Below are positions 22,528 through 35,689 of a stretch of 64,000 nucleotides of DNA, piece after piece. The translations under genes were made by a program, and so were the position numbers. This stretch comes from Nyssa sinensis. Lineage: Eukaryota > Streptophyta > Magnoliopsida > Cornales > Nyssaceae. Within the stretch, counting starts at the first letter, position 1. The number at the start of each line of letters is the position of its first letter. Where the stretch lies: positions 248,001-312,000 of the forward strand of contig VIRR01000544.1 of the NCBI GenBank assembly GCA_008638375.1. The letters run 5' to 3'. The notes below the pieces were generated by a model. That model searched no databases, had not been told where the DNA came from, and worked only from the letters and a program-made list of their open reading frames with translations.

Positions 22528-22800
22528 ATGTCTCGTGCCAGTATGGAGTCTGTATCAGAGGAAAATCGGAATAAGAGGATGAAATATGAGATGGGTGAGA
22601 GCAAGACGATCAAAGGAAAGGTTGTGTTGATGAAGAAGAATCTTCTGAGCTTCACCGACATTAAAGCTTCGGTTGCGGATCGTTTTGATGAGATTTTCGG
22701 ACATAAGGTCTCTCTGCAACTCGTTAGTGCTGTTAATGGTGATCCAGGTATTTCCCCTCTCTCTCACTCTCTATTGATTGTAGTGTATAAGTTTTTATAC

Positions 22801-22837
<37 letters not shown>

Positions 22838-25800
22838 TCAATGACCAAAACTTCCAGTCAAATTACAACATTTCAGATTTGGGGGTGGAGGTGGTATGAG
22901 GGCAGGCCTTGGTACTTATCATTAATTCATTGTGACCCAGAGGTCACACGCGAGTTGCAAAACTAGTCTCTCCACTTACTCCTCTTACTTACTCACTGGC
23001 TAGCCTTTTGGGCAGAGAAATTACTTGGTGAGACCGTCACTTGGTCATTATTCGACGGAGATTGACGGTTCCTCACCAACTCTCTATTATCCATCTTGTA
23101 TTTTAAATAAAAATATTTCTATAATTTAGGAAAATTATTAATATTCATGAGAGGCCATTACTTCAAATCAGATAATGATGAGAGTGAAAGCTACATTGAT
23201 TAACTTTTTCTTACTTTAATGCTTGCAAATGAAGGTGAAAGTGGTATGATTGTCAACAATGAGTCAATGACCAAAACTTCCAGTCAAATGGGCAATTTTG
23301 TTACTATTTTACCTCAACAGATCTGTTGTCAGTGAATTAAATGTTCATTCATGAGTGAAGATTAATGCACAGTGATCAGACAATCATAATCTTTCAAGTT
23401 CAGTATTTAACATTACCTTACGATTTGAGTTATTTAGACTATTTGAGCTAGTACCATTCATAAATATAGTCCACTAATTCAGCAGATGGATGGATGGGTT
23501 AGTGGGTCATATCCATTAAATAGGAGTACAATAACTATCATCCTTAGTACTCATGGAAAATACAATATGTCAGACATGATTTTTTATTGTATTAATTTAT
23601 TTTATTTAATTTTTTTAATAGTATTTAAATTTTAGCTAATACAATAATATCTTCCCCTGTTTGCTTGTAAAAGATCCAATATATAAATATAAATAAATGT
23701 GTGTGTGTGTGTGTGACTTTTGTATGCAAAGCTCAATAGGTGTTTGTTTATATGACTTTTAAGCAAAGCTCAACTAGGTGTTTGTTTTGGCCAAAGTGGA
23801 TCTGTAATCAAGTGCTTATGACAGGGAAAAGCTAATTTATCTAACCTTTAGAGCAAGATCAGTGCAAAAATAAGGCTCCCTAGTTAGCTTGTCTTGTGTT
23901 TAAGTAATGAGCTTGAGCTTGAGCAAGGCATTATTGGGACTATTGGCTTTGACCAGCAAAAAGATCCTCCCTGTTTTATGAGTTTGGCTTCTCAACATAT
24001 TCAGGCACTGCCAAGCTTGTTTCAACTAGCTCTATGTGTAGGAAATATCTAAATTGACCAAACAAATTAGATATTAGAAAAACATAAGAACAGAGTTGAC
24101 CAACAAATTATATGATTAATGTCTATCTTTTTCTATGCTTTCAATTTTTAAGTTTGATGAACTATAAAACTGGTTTTGAATTTGGTATGTCTTTACAGCC
24201 AAAGAGCTGCGAGGGAAACTTGGAAAGGCGGCATATTTGGAAGACTGGATTACTAAAATCACCTCTTTGACAGCAAATGATTCAACATTCAATGTTACAT
24301 TTGATTGGGATGAGGAAATAGGAATTCCAGGCGCATTCATTATTAAAAACTATCACCACAGTGAATTCTACCTTAAGACTCTCACACTGGAGGATGTTCC
24401 GGGTCATGGTCAGATCCACTTTGTCTGCAATTCTTGGGTTTACCCAGCTGAGTATTACAAGAAAGACCGTGTTTTCTTCACTAATCAGGTATTAGTATAG
24501 TTCTTTAAGGGTTTACTTGAAAGTAACTTCAACAAAGAATAACTTCAGATAATCATTATAACAAAATATAGTGGCCTTTTCCAATGCCAATATTCAAGAA
24601 AAAGAATTTCTAAGTGGTTGGGTAGATATATTGAAGTTTTCTATTCAAAAACTCTAAAATAACCCATTTCAGCTTACACCACTGAATGCTTCTTCTGGAA
24701 ACCACATCAACTCTACATAAACTCTACACTTGGTGTATGTTTTTACGCATGACATGATTCATGAACTAGCACAAATTTGTAGTATACTGGTTTTTACTAT
24801 TCATGTGATTAGAATTGATTCTTCCATTACTTGTACAAAATATATTGCATGCTTAACTTTCAAATTTCTTTCAAGTTTTGAATCTTTCATGGTTCAGATA
24901 GCCGAAGCTTATTTGAATTTTCTGCTAAAGAAACTTTGCTTCTTATACAATATCTGCTGCAGACATATCTTCCAAGTGAAACACCAGCACCACTATGTTG
25001 CTACAGAAAAGAAGAATTAGTGAACTTGAGAGGAGATGGAACTGGAAAGCTCGAAGAATGGGACAGGGTCTATGACTATGCTTGCTACAATGATTTGGGA
25101 AATGACCGCCCAATTCTTGGAGGGTCTACCAAGTATCCTTATCCTCGTAGGGGACGAACAGGTCGCCCACCAGCAGAGAAAGGTTGGACACTTGTATTTT
25201 CCTGTTCCTCGTTTATTATTTCATCAACATCATACGTAGTTCAATTTTCCAAACTATTCTGTATTTGTAGTAAATTGGTAATGAGGATTTAACAATGTGT
25301 GTGTGTGTGTGTGTGGAATTGTGTATACAAATATATTTATATATCATGAGTATACAAGAACTTATTTGAAATCACTTAACTACAGTTGTTAATGTCTTAT
25401 CTGATCTGCTTTTATGTTGATAGCTCCTTGTCGTGTTAATGCCATAATAATTTTCTGTTATTGTCTTGGCAGATCCTAGATATGAGAGCAGGTTGCCACT
25501 TCTTAAGAGCACAAACATTTATGTTCCGAGAGATGAAAAATTTAGTCACTTGAAGATGTCTGATGTCATAGCTTATGGACTAAGATCTGTATTTCAATTC
25601 CTTCTCCCTGAGTTTGAGGCTCAATTTGACAAAACTCCCAGTGAGTTTGACAAACTTGACGATATACTAGAACTTTATGAAGGAGGTATCAAGCTACCCA
25701 ACAGCCATTTACTCGAAAGTATCAGAAGAGAGATCCCTTCTGAGACACTCAGGGAACTACTTCGAAGTGATGGTCAAGGAACATTCAAATTCCCAACGCC

Positions 25801-28189
25801 GCAAGTAATAAAAGGTATTGTATGCATCTCTAGGGCAACTATATTTGCTCAGCACACACTAGTAGTGACATAATTTGAAAATTTTGTAACATGTCAGTTG
25901 CTTATTAGCTTAATTTTAATAGATTGGAATTTTGATCTATCATATATATTTTAATCATTAATTGGTGATGTTTTCCAAAGCAGAGGACAAGTCTGCATGG
26001 AGGACAGATGAAGAATTTGCAAGAGAAATGCTGGCAGGAGTAAACCCTATTGTCATCCGTTGTCTCAAGGTAAATAAAAGCTTTTTTCGTCATACACATT
26101 CTTATTCTCCATTTGTCTGCTGAGAAAAATGGAAGGAAGCAAACTACCTTGCAAGCTTGGTTCTTAATTTTTATTTTACTTTTTCTTTTTCCTCTGTCCT
26201 CTGTCCTCTGTCCTCTCAACAATTAATTAGAGCATTACCCTTTTTTTTCCTTCAACAATAACAGCTTCACAATTTTTTACCTGCAGGAGTTCCCTCCAAA
26301 AAGCAAGCTAGATCCTGAAGTATATGGCAAGCAAATTAGTTCAATAACTGAAGAGCACATAAACAATAACCTAGAAGGGTTAACTATAGATGAGGTAATA
26401 TTCATAGATTAGCTTCTTACCCGCTAAAGTTTTTCATCAAATAGTGCAGAATAACACACACAATCTCAGTTAGCTGATTGTAGTCTTGTTCCATAAGCCA
26501 TAGTAACCGTGGCATATTTTGTTGAATAGGCAATCAAGAATAACAGGCTATTTATATTGGATTACCACGACACACTGTTGCCATACCTGAGCCGGATAAA
26601 CAGAACTTCCACACAGATTTATGCCACAAGGACGCTCCTCTTCTTGAAAAATGATGGCACATTAAAGCCACTGGCAATTGAGTTAAGCTTGCCGCTCTCA
26701 GAGAGTGATCGATTTAGAGTAGTTAGTAAAGTATGTACGCCAGCACAACATGGCATTGAAGGTACCATTTGGCTATTGGCTAAAGCTTATGTTGCAGTAA
26801 ATGACTCTGGCTATCATCAGCTCATTTGCCACTGGTATAAATCTGCAAAGAAAACTTCATTTTTGAAAATTAAAATTCAGGTTCTAGTTTGTAATTTGCA
26901 ATGGGTTTTTAAATATCTATGGCTTTGGTCACAGGTTGAACACCCATGCTGCAATCGAGCCATTTGTGATTGCAACAAATAGGCAGCTGAGCGTGCTTCA
27001 CCCAATTTATAAACTTTTGCATCCTCACTTCCGTGATACAATGAACATAAATGCACTCGCTCGGCAGGCCCTTATTAATGCTGGTGGATTGCTTGAGATG
27101 ACAGTTTTTCCACAAAAATATGCCATGGAAATGTCAGCTGTCGCTTATAAGGATTGGGTTTTCCCCGAGCAAGCGCTCCCTGCTGATCTCATCAAGAGGT
27201 AAATCATCACATGTGAACCATATTGATACTTTTGAATTTAACTGAGAAATATCAATTCAGAAGACAAACAAAAATGCTAAATTATGCTCAACACAATTGG
27301 GTTACATGACAATAACAAACAATTTTGGGCATTGAAAATTTGGTCAATGTCATTGCAATCATCTAAGCAAAGAAAAGCAAAACCTTCTTCAGATTTGTGA
27401 TTTTGCTGATTCAACATGCTACCCTTTGCTTTATTCAGAGGAATGGCAGTTGAGGACTCAAATTCTCCGCATGGCCTCCGCCTCCTAATAGAAGACTACC
27501 CATATGCTGTTGATGGGCTTGAGATCTGGTCAGCAATCAAAACATGGGTTGAGCACTACTGCTGCTTCTACTACAAGTCTGACGACATGGTTCAAAACGA
27601 TTCCGAACTTCAGTCCTGGTGGAAGGAACTCCGGGAGAAGGGTCATGGAGACAAGAAAGATGAACCCTGGTGGCCTGAAATGCAAACTCGCAAAGAGCTA
27701 ATAGACTCATGCACCATTATCATATGGGTGGCTTCTGCTCTCCATGCAGCAGTCAATTTTGGACAATATCCTTATGGAGGCTATTTACCAAACCGCCCAG
27801 CCATGAGCCGCCGGCTCATACCTGAACCTGATAGTCCTGACTATGATGAGCTGAACAACCGTGAAGTGATTTTCTTAAAAACAATTACCGCCCAGTTGCA
27901 GAGCATTATTGGCATTTCCCTCATAGAGATTTTGTCCATGCATTCTGCGGATGAGGTTTTTCTTGGGCAGAGAGACACTCCTCAATGGACAGCAGACTCA
28001 AAACCATTGGAAGCCTTTAAGGAATTTGGAGAGAAGCTGGAAGAAATAGAGGAAAGAATTAAAAGGATGAACAAGGATAAAAAATTGAAGAACAGGGTTG
28101 GGCCAGTCAAGATGCCATACACTTTACTCTATCCTACTAGTGAAGTTGGACTTACTGGCAAGGGAATTCCCAACAGTATCTCGATCTGA
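22528..28189 (+). CDS. LOX: Linoleate 9S-lipoxygenase (LOX1/LOX5 type), nine exons, 861 residues
   Basis: Adds O2 to C9 of linoleic or linolenic acid, the first step of the 9-oxylipin pathway, in the cytosol (no plastid transit peptide). Exons: 22528-22747, 24199-24488, 24963-25182, 25473-25814, 25984-26069, 26287-26394, 26530-26834, 26935-27198, 27439-28189. All introns are GT-AG, phases agree and the frame is open throughout. A PLAT domain fills about residues 30-165; the catalytic helical domain follows. Iron ligands are H523 and H528 (HWLNTH), H714 and N718 (LHAAVN) and the C-terminal Ile861 (GIPNSISI). T580-V581 (MTVFP) is the pair typical of 9-LOX, where 13-LOX has Phe or His at the second position. 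A566 is the Coffa-site Ala of S-specific enzymes. Nine exons and length fit the family. Odd: about eight residues usual between YNDLGN and RPVLGG are missing in exon 3, and the N-terminus is slightly extended. Confidence 0.95.
22862..23289. repeat. Insertion-like block in LOX intron 1 flanked by 28-bp direct repeats
   Basis: The phrase GAGTCAATGACCAAAACTTC and its next eight bases occur at about 22835-22862 and again at 23261-23288, flanking about 400 bases. The block includes an inverted repeat, TTGGTGAGaCCGTCA at 23024-23039 and its complement at 23063-23079. It lies in the 1,451-base first intron, so the protein is not affected. A (TA)n run precedes it at 22805-22833. Confidence 0.6.
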
Positions 28190-28337
28190 AATCTATAGTC
28201 TGATTAATTGTTATTTCAATTTCATAATGATGCTATTTGTATGGTTCAGTTGAGTTTTTTCACTTGCAGTGTAGGCATGTCTTAGTAGAAAGTCTAAAAA
28301 TATGCCACAAGTACCTGTATGAATAATCATTTTATGC

Positions 28338-28343
28338 AATAAA
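28338..28343 (+). terminator. Lipoxygenase polyadenylation signal
   Basis: AATAAA lies about 150 bases after the LOX stop codon, a usual distance for a plant 3' UTR. No other canonical signal lies closer. Confidence 0.5.
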
Positions 28344-28450
28344 TGAGAACCAAATATTAGAGAGTATTGCTTCAAGAGAACTTTTTGACAATTTGCAGAC
28401 AAGGGGAAAAAATTAGTGAGAAACATTCATCAACACGTTAGCTACCAAGC

Positions 28451-29950
28451 CTACCATTAGCACTTTGCAGATGTGGGGGTTAAATTCTCTACAAGATGAA
28501 TGTCATCCTGCAAAATGAGAAAAGACTATTGGGAATAGTTAGGGGACACCAGCGTGGTCAAGTTAGCAAGATTACTTGAAGAAGTAGAGAAGAATGTAGG
28601 AAGGCTAGAGTTGGAGTGCAAGATGTTGCCAACCTTGTTAGCGTGGGTTTTAGGGTTTAAATAGTAGATGTTTGATATGGAGAAGGGGCGTCCTTGATTG
28701 CAAGTAACTCCCTAAATTGTGGGAGGATATAGGGCCACGAATAGGGCCTGTGATGGGGGAAGTGTCCCCTATTATCTTGGGACTATGCTTCTCTCCCGCT
28801 TTGGGATATTTGAGTAGGGTTGACTTGGTCAAATTGTCCAATATGTCAATAGACCTGAGCTGGAGCCTTGTCTGGGTCGATGCCTGATCTTTGCCGTGCC
28901 TAGTTCTATCCGGGATGAAGCACCGTATCTCAGTTCAGACGGATCCAACCTGGGGCACAGTCTGCTCGACTTTGATGACGCGTCTGAGTTCCATTTGACT
29001 AGGGTAGTTTGATCATTATACACCGTCTTGTACACATGGCACAAAATGATTTGATGGGTGAAATTTGTGCCCTTACAGAAGCCTTGGACAAATCCATGGA
29101 CTGAACTTCACACAGCTGCAGAGAAGTCAAAATTCTATGGTTAACTACATAGAGTTCAATTTACTTATATGTATTACTTGTTCTACACAACACTAAGCTT
29201 TTTTTTTCTTCTAGTCTTCTCTGTTCACATACACCAATAAATCTCTTATTTTAAGGAATAAATCAGCAAAAATTGGCACTTGCAGTGAAGGTATATCTCT
29301 GTAATTTTTATTATGCCATGTACCAAAGACAGAGGTGGTTCAAACTTACTAGAATTAATTTTGAGCGTTTCTCGTTAATTGTGGAGTTTTGCTTTGGAAT
29401 TTTGATATATTTGAGATTTTGAAAATGGATTCAAGATGGTTTCAAATTGAGTTCATGTTGTTTTAAAATTGGGGTTTATTGTATGTTCTTCTCCGGATTT
29501 AGTTTTTTTATGATGTGAATATTAATATATATATATATATATATGGTTTCTTAGACAGGAGATATGTGTCACAGGTTTTGTTATCTTTTATGAGTTATGA
29601 TATTTTCTCCAAATAATTCTATTTTTGAAGGAAATTTTGATTTTCATGAACTTTCATTTGGATAAAATTATTTGGGTTGATATATAATATATCTCTCATG
29701 TTAGTGCAGAGCATAACCTTAGTTCTCACCACCGTAGCAATCTCCTTTAATATGACCTGCATAGTTTTCTCCTTAAATGGCAGTAGGAGTCCATTTCAGA
29801 ACTGTTACATTGAATCCGTTACCCTTTAGAGATAAACCAATCTTTAACTAGATCCCATCTCACAAGAACATATCACTTCTATTCCCTTCATTCTCCTACA
29901 ATTTTTCCTCTTTTTTCAATGTTGTATAGGAAAAACCCTTCTCAATTAAG
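28451..29950. other. Intergenic stretch with a GC-richer repeat-like block at 28460-29060
   Basis: From about 28460 to 29060 the sequence is more GC-rich than the surroundings. It has a TATA-like GTTTAAATAG near 28657 and stretches such as GATCATTATACACCG. It may be a solo LTR or a fragment of one, but I cannot fix its ends or find a second copy here. After 29060 the sequence is AT-rich, with a (TA)n run at 29526-29544. No gene seen. Confidence 0.35.
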
Positions 29951-30152
29951 TTAGGCCTTGTTTAGACAATGGGGTAAGAGGGTTGGATAAAATAACTCTT
30001 TTATCTTATCCCATATTTGGTATTTTCAGTTGGTTTGGATAATTATGTCCTATGAACCATTTATATTTCACCTGCATAAGATATAATCTATGCTAAGGGA
30101 TGGTGGTATATAATTATCTTATCTAATCCCTCCAGTTGTCTAAATAGGGTTA
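29951..30152. mobile_element. Tourist-like (PIF/Harbinger) MITE
   Basis: The block starts TTA-GGCCTTGTTTAGACAA and ends TTGTCTAAATAGGG-TTA. The terminal inverted repeats match imperfectly over about 20 bases (TTTAGACAA in both). The flanking TTA at each side is the 3-bp target duplication of this superfamily. The interior, about 195 bases, has no reading frame. It lies between the two host genes. Confidence 0.7.
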
Positions 30153-30776
30153 AGTAAATATGACTCAGGCCGAAGCGGATGGTGGTCCAATAGCACTACC
30201 TACTCATTCTCATATGGAATAGAAGAGAAGGGTTTAAATCCCCCCGAAGGATAGGAAAAGATGGAATTAATACAGAGTTAATGCCATCTCTTCTAGCAAT
30301 TAGCTAGTAATGCAATATGAAAACGTGAAAGAGAATCGAATACGTTAAATTCTTTAGTAACTAAGAAACAAAAGGACTCCTCGTACAAAAAGAAATCACT
30401 CTCGAATTTCGAAATTGAAATATTATTGATAAGCTGAAGAATAAGTATACTTTACATCATATTTATAGGCTAAGAATACTACTGATCCTAATAAGATACT
30501 AACTTCTTCTACTAGCTAGTATGATTAGGAAACTACTAATTTCTTGTACTTACAGAATAAGTAACTACTAATACTAATCGAAACACAATTAAGAAACTAG
30601 AAAAAGTACAACAAAACAAGTCAAAATTGGGTCAAAAAACTCACACATTGTCCATTCATCGGGTCGCATTTGAGTCATCGTCAACTCACGTACGATTTTG
30701 CTTCGAACAGTCCTTAAAACGCTCCCATTGATCCATGAAATCAAAGACTAGTTGTTCTACATCAGCTAGGCTTGCC

Positions 30777-30816
<40 letters not shown>

Positions 30817-31534
30817 AAATAAAATATGTTTAGTCAATAATCTCTGTCCTAATTGATGGACTATAAACTGGTACCCTTGAATTACAAGAATAGGTTAATC
30901 AACTGTTACAATTAGGATATCTCGGCCATGGAAAATGAGTCCTCCTAAGGTTAGTAATATTAAAGTTTTTTTCTTGGTAGGTATGCTTAATAATGCCCTA
31001 GCAAAAAGAAGAAAAGAAAAAATATTTAATAATATTATAGTTTTAACCATCCCAGGAGTTTATAACCAACCACCTAAACTGCTCAAATGGCCAACAATGC
31101 TCTTTGGCCTCATGTTTGCTGGCTAGGATAAGTGTGGTTTGGATATCCACCCACTACTAGTAGAGAGGCACCACTTCTATTGCTATATATTTTTAGATTA
31201 TTAGTTGTTTCAAAATTTTAAAGTGAGAAAAAGAGAAAAAACATTCATACTTGACACAACAAAGTGAGATAGATAAATGAAGTAAGAAAGTGCAAACTTT
31301 GCACCTAACAGATAGGGGAGAGATTTGAACTCAAGAGTCACAAAACTAGAGCTCTAATACCATATTACATCACCAGTTTTTCTTAAAGAGAATGAACACA
31401 ATAATGTATATCAAACTAACATATATAAATATCAAAGTACAATTAAATGCTCAGAATAAAAGGACCGAAGAAACACAAACTATAATATTAGCCTTCCACT
31501 TTATCCATGTGTGACTATGTGGGATATGATGGAT
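30153..31534. other. Intergenic stretch between LOX and the receptor kinase, possible LTR remnant
   Basis: On the - strand, GCCTATAAATATG near 30465 is a good TATA box in sequence that looks like a copia-type LTR (about 30240-30770), but I cannot find its ends or a partner. A (TA)n run of about 38 bases lies at 30777-30815. The rest is AT-rich. The downstream flank of the receptor kinase gene is included. No gene seen. Confidence 0.3.
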
Positions 31535-34500
31535 CTAAGAAGGTATTGTTCGAGTTGATAACAACTGAGACACAATTTGCATGGATGGCCTGGATTTTGG
31601 ATTGGCATGTAAGCACGCAATGGCCAGCTTTATAGTTGATATCAGTGTCTCTTCAACTTCAATTGAGGGAGGTGAAAGGCGTTGGTCTAACACATCTTTC
31701 AAAGCAAATGAAGATGATGGTGAGGCGATGAAATCTCCTGGATGCTTTCCTTTGATCACTTCTAGTGTCAACACTCCAAAGCTATACACATCACACTTCT
31801 CAGTTATCTTCATTGTATAAGCAAGCTCTACATAGAAAAAGAGAAATATGATCATTTACATTTCCACTATGCATTGTATGTCAATCTTAAAGTGTTAAAT
31901 CACCAAAAACTCATCTAAAAGCTTAAACCCAGACTCTTTACTATGAATGAGTCAACATATGCATCTATTATAAGTATTAAGGTGATGCTGTGGCAGTGAA
32001 GTTTGAACTCGAGACCTTTTGCCTGTTATAATATCATATTGAACTATAACTCATCTCAAAACTTAAACTGTTAGTGATGATGTAACTTAAATATTTAATA
32101 CTCAAAACATGGACAACAAAAAACTATGTTTACCTGGTGCAACATATCCATACGTGCCCACAAGCGCACTCCAATTCGATGAATCTAGCTTCAGAAGCTT
32201 GGCAGTGCCAAAATCTGAGACACAAGCCTCATACTCAGAATCTAGCAAAACATTTTTGCTTGATATGTCTCGATGAACAATCGGCAGTGAGCAGTCATGG
32301 TGCATGTAAGACAAAGCATGAGCCACACCCTTAATAATATTCAGCCTCTTATGCCAATCCAATTCTTTAGCCTCTTTCTCTCTACTCAAGATTATGGCCA
32401 AGCTACCCTTTTCAAGGTACTCATAGACTAAAAAGGAGTTTCGAGCATGTGAACAGAAACCATAAAGTTTTACAATGTTTCGATGCCTTATTGCTGTTAA
32501 TGCCCTCACCTCATTTATAAAGCCTTTACGATCTGCCGCCTCAGATAATGAGTGAAGTTTCTTCACAGCAACTATATTAGCCAGCGGCAGCTCTGCTTTA
32601 TAGACAGTTCCATATCCTCCCTTTCCAATGCAGTATGTAGGATCAAAATCCTTGGTGGCTTTTAAGATTTCATCATACATTGCTCTTCCATCAAAAGTTG
32701 ATATTGCAAACAAATCTTCATCATGCATTTTGCTTTTTTCATCTTCTCCTTTTCTCTTTCTTGGCTCAAACATGATGTAAAGTCCAATGAATGCCCCTAG
32801 AAGTAAAAGTGATCCCAAAAGAGGGAGGACAATGATAAGAATGAGGTGGTGGTCCTTTTTTGGTGCATGTTTGTACACCACAGAGGGACTTTTGCAGGGT
32901 TGCAATCCGGTAACATTGCCACACAAACCTTTGTTCCCTTGTAATGCCTCTATGCGAGCATCTCTAAAGGCTTTGCTGTTGGGAATAGAACCCTGCAACT
33001 CATTGTAAGATATGTCAACAAATACCAACCAAGGCATTTCTTCAAAAGCCCTTGGAATGAGACCAGAGAGGCTATTGTGAGAGAGATTCAACTTCTCCAA
33101 GCTTTGCAAATCTTTAATTTGCGATGGTATCTCCCCGATAAGCGAATTGAGACTGAGATCTAGCTGGGATAGGTGAACTAACTTACCCATCTCAATTGGA
33201 ATTCTTTGACTAAACTTGTTATTGCTCAAGTCCAAGTTATTCAGCTTTGAGCAATTTCCCAAAATTTTTGGTATTGAGCCACTCAATCTGTTTGTGGACA
33301 AGTCAAGAACTTCCAAATCAGTGAGTGATCCAAATTCTAGAGGTATTCCACCAGAAAGTTGATTATTATTCAAAAAAAACTTTTGTAAAGTAGACTTCCT
33401 AAATTCCTTTGGAATCACCCCAGATAATTGATTTGAAGAAAGATCAAGTAGCTTCAGTTGAGTAGAGTTTCCAAACTGTGGTGGTATGCTTCCGCTGATA
33501 TTGTTTCCTGCCATCCGTAGGTAACCAAGTTGTGAGCATTGTCCCCATTTGTGCGAGATTTCACCAAAGAACTTACAATTACTTAGATCCATGAATTCCA
33601 GGTTTGGATAGACACCAAAATCTTCAGATATACTTCCAGTAAGCTGGTTTCCGTCAAGGCGAACTCTGGTTAAGCTTGAACAGTTTCTCAAGCTTCTAGG
33701 GACTGGACCGCTGAGCCTGTTGTCATTTATAGTGAAGATTTGAAGTTTTCTACCTTGGCAAATTTGGTCTGGGAAATGGCCAGAAAATTGATTTTTGTCC
33801 ATTTCAAGTATAACCAAACTTTTAAGATTCTCAAATCCTTGTGGAATGGGACCAGAAAGTTGATTGTCACGGAGGTGTAAAATTTTCAAGTTACTCAAAT
33901 TGCCAAACGAAGCAGGAATGGAACCATTGAGTTGATTCATACTTAATTCTAGATCAGTTATAGACTTTAAGTTCCCTAATTCTTTTGGAATGGAACCAGA
34001 AAGTTGATTCTTGTAAAGATGTAAGAGAGTAAGGAAGCTCAAACCACCTAATGATGTGGGGATTGGACCAGACAGATTGTTTGTGTGAAGGCTTAGAGCT
34101 TGAAGAGAATTCAAATTTCCTATCTCTGGTGGGATGGGACCAGATAGTTGATTGTCAAATATATACAACACAACTAAATTTTTCAAGTTTCCAAAAGTTG
34201 AAGGGATGGAACCTGTTAGATTGTTGGTATCCATGTATAGCTCGACAAGGTTGGAGAGATTTCCCATTCCTGGAGGAATGGAACCAGAAAGTTTGTTTTC
34301 ATAAAGAAACAAAGTAGCCAATTTGCTCAAATTGCCCAAAGAAGCAGGAATGGGACCGCTAAGATTGTTAGTGCACAAAGCAAGCTCATTAAGAGACTTT
34401 AAGTTGCCTATTTCTTGAGGAATTGAGCCATTTAACTGGTTTTGGACCAAGTGGAGGGTCTCAAGATTTGTAAGCAAGCCAATTTCTGGTGGGATTATTC

Positions 34501-34957
34501 CAGAAAATTGATTGATGGACAAATCAAGATATTTCAGTACTTTGGAGAGGTAACTGATTTGAGATGGAATGGTGCCAAAAAGCTCATTCATGCTGAGATC
34601 AATATATTCAAGGTTAGGGAGAGATGAGAATGAGAAGCTATAGAGTGTACCTTTTACATTTGAATCTGTGAGGTTCAATCTATTGATGGCTCCATCAACA
34701 TTGCAAGTAACTCCAAACCAAGTGCATGGGCTGGCACTTGTTCTTGAATGGGTTGATGAATTGGAAGCATTATTAGGAGGAAGAGTCCATGAAGTCAGAA
34801 GAGAATTGTTTGGGTTTTGAAGGCTGGCTTTCCATTTGAGGAGAGCATTTGCCTCTTCAAAAGAGGCAACATTGGGTGAAGAGAACAACATAATAAATAA
34901 GACTAAGGAAACAGAAGAAAGGACATTCTTTAAGCTTAAAGAAGCCATGGTTTTCAT
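31535..34957 (-). CDS. LRR receptor-like kinase, MIK2-like (LRR-XII-like), two exons, about 1,038 residues
   Basis: A plasma-membrane receptor kinase; related MIK2 proteins sense peptides or cell-wall cues, but the ligand here is unknown. Exon 1 is 34957-32134 and exon 2 is 31827-31535, with a 306-base GT-AG intron. In order: a signal peptide (hydrophobic segment SLVLFIMLF), an LRR N-terminal cap ([18 protein letters not shown]), about 23 LRRs of the plant LxGxIP type, a transmembrane helix at about 701-727, and a Ser/Thr kinase from about 770. Kinase motifs: [28 protein letters not shown] (RD type), SDFGTAKLL and, across the intron, VAPELAYT. The frame also extends upstream to 35002, but that ATG overlaps a TATA box, so I chose 34957; 34948 is also possible. 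No broken residues seen. Confidence 0.93.
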
Positions 34958-34988
34958 TTGATGTATAAAAAATGATGGATTCAGCCTC

Positions 34989-35002
34989 TTATTTATATAC
35001 AT
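34989..35002 (-). promoter_or_regulatory. Receptor kinase core promoter (TATA box)
   Basis: On the - strand, TATATAAATA lies at about 34990-35000, about 35-45 bases before the chosen ATG. A second TATA-like run, AATATATAATA, lies near 35025. The first is strong but leaves a very short 5' UTR; the second would allow about 40 bases of leader. Confidence 0.45.
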
Positions 35003-35689
35003 ATTATTTGTCTTGGTGCCATATTATATATTTTGGTTGCTTTGTTTTCTTTCTACACTCATTATCAGAGAAGAAAGTGATGGTTTGCTGCGACAACTTG
35101 GGCCCTTTCAAAGTCAAGGTCTTCTTCTTTCTTTAACAAGTGCATATTGAAAATGAAGGGAAACTACCTATTAAAGCTACTTTCACATGCTACTTTCAAA
35201 TGCAAAGTCAAGGTCTTCTTCTTTCTTTAATGTATCCGGTTCACAGAAAAATTTATTAGATTGTCGGGGCTGAAAAGTTTATCTACCATCAAAACTAGAA
35301 CAATAATATTCAGCATATGCAGTTCTCTACGTATTAAAAATTTTTTTTTAAAAAATACAACTTAACTGGTATAAAGTAGTTTATTAACTTCTTCATTCCC
35401 ACCCCATATAACAAGTTTAAGATCATAACACTAAAATTTATGTATGTCTCTGCTTTGTCAACATTCATGTAAATAGGAAAAAATGTTAGGTAAACCGGTC
35501 AAAAACTTGGTAATGGACACGACCAATTATTTTATGCCGTACAAGTTAAAGTAATTTTTTTGTTTCTTAAAAATAAATAACATTGCATTTTGTGGTGGAT
35601 GCTCCTAAAAATATTTGCATTTAGTGAAATTTGAATTAGAGAACTGTCCTTGTAAGGCACAAGTACCTTCGTCTTTTCTATCACTGAGC

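Noticed and set aside
22528..28189. Plastid 13-lipoxygenase as an alternative product
   Set aside because: There is no transit peptide, the specificity pair is Thr-Val rather than with Phe or His, and the C-terminus fits 9-LOX.
34051..34627. Open frames on the + strand over the LRR region
   Set aside because: They are mirror frames of the repeated LRR codons on the - strand.
34957..35002. The longer start of the receptor kinase at 35002
   Set aside because: That ATG overlaps a strong TATA box, and the added residues place charged sequence before the signal peptide.
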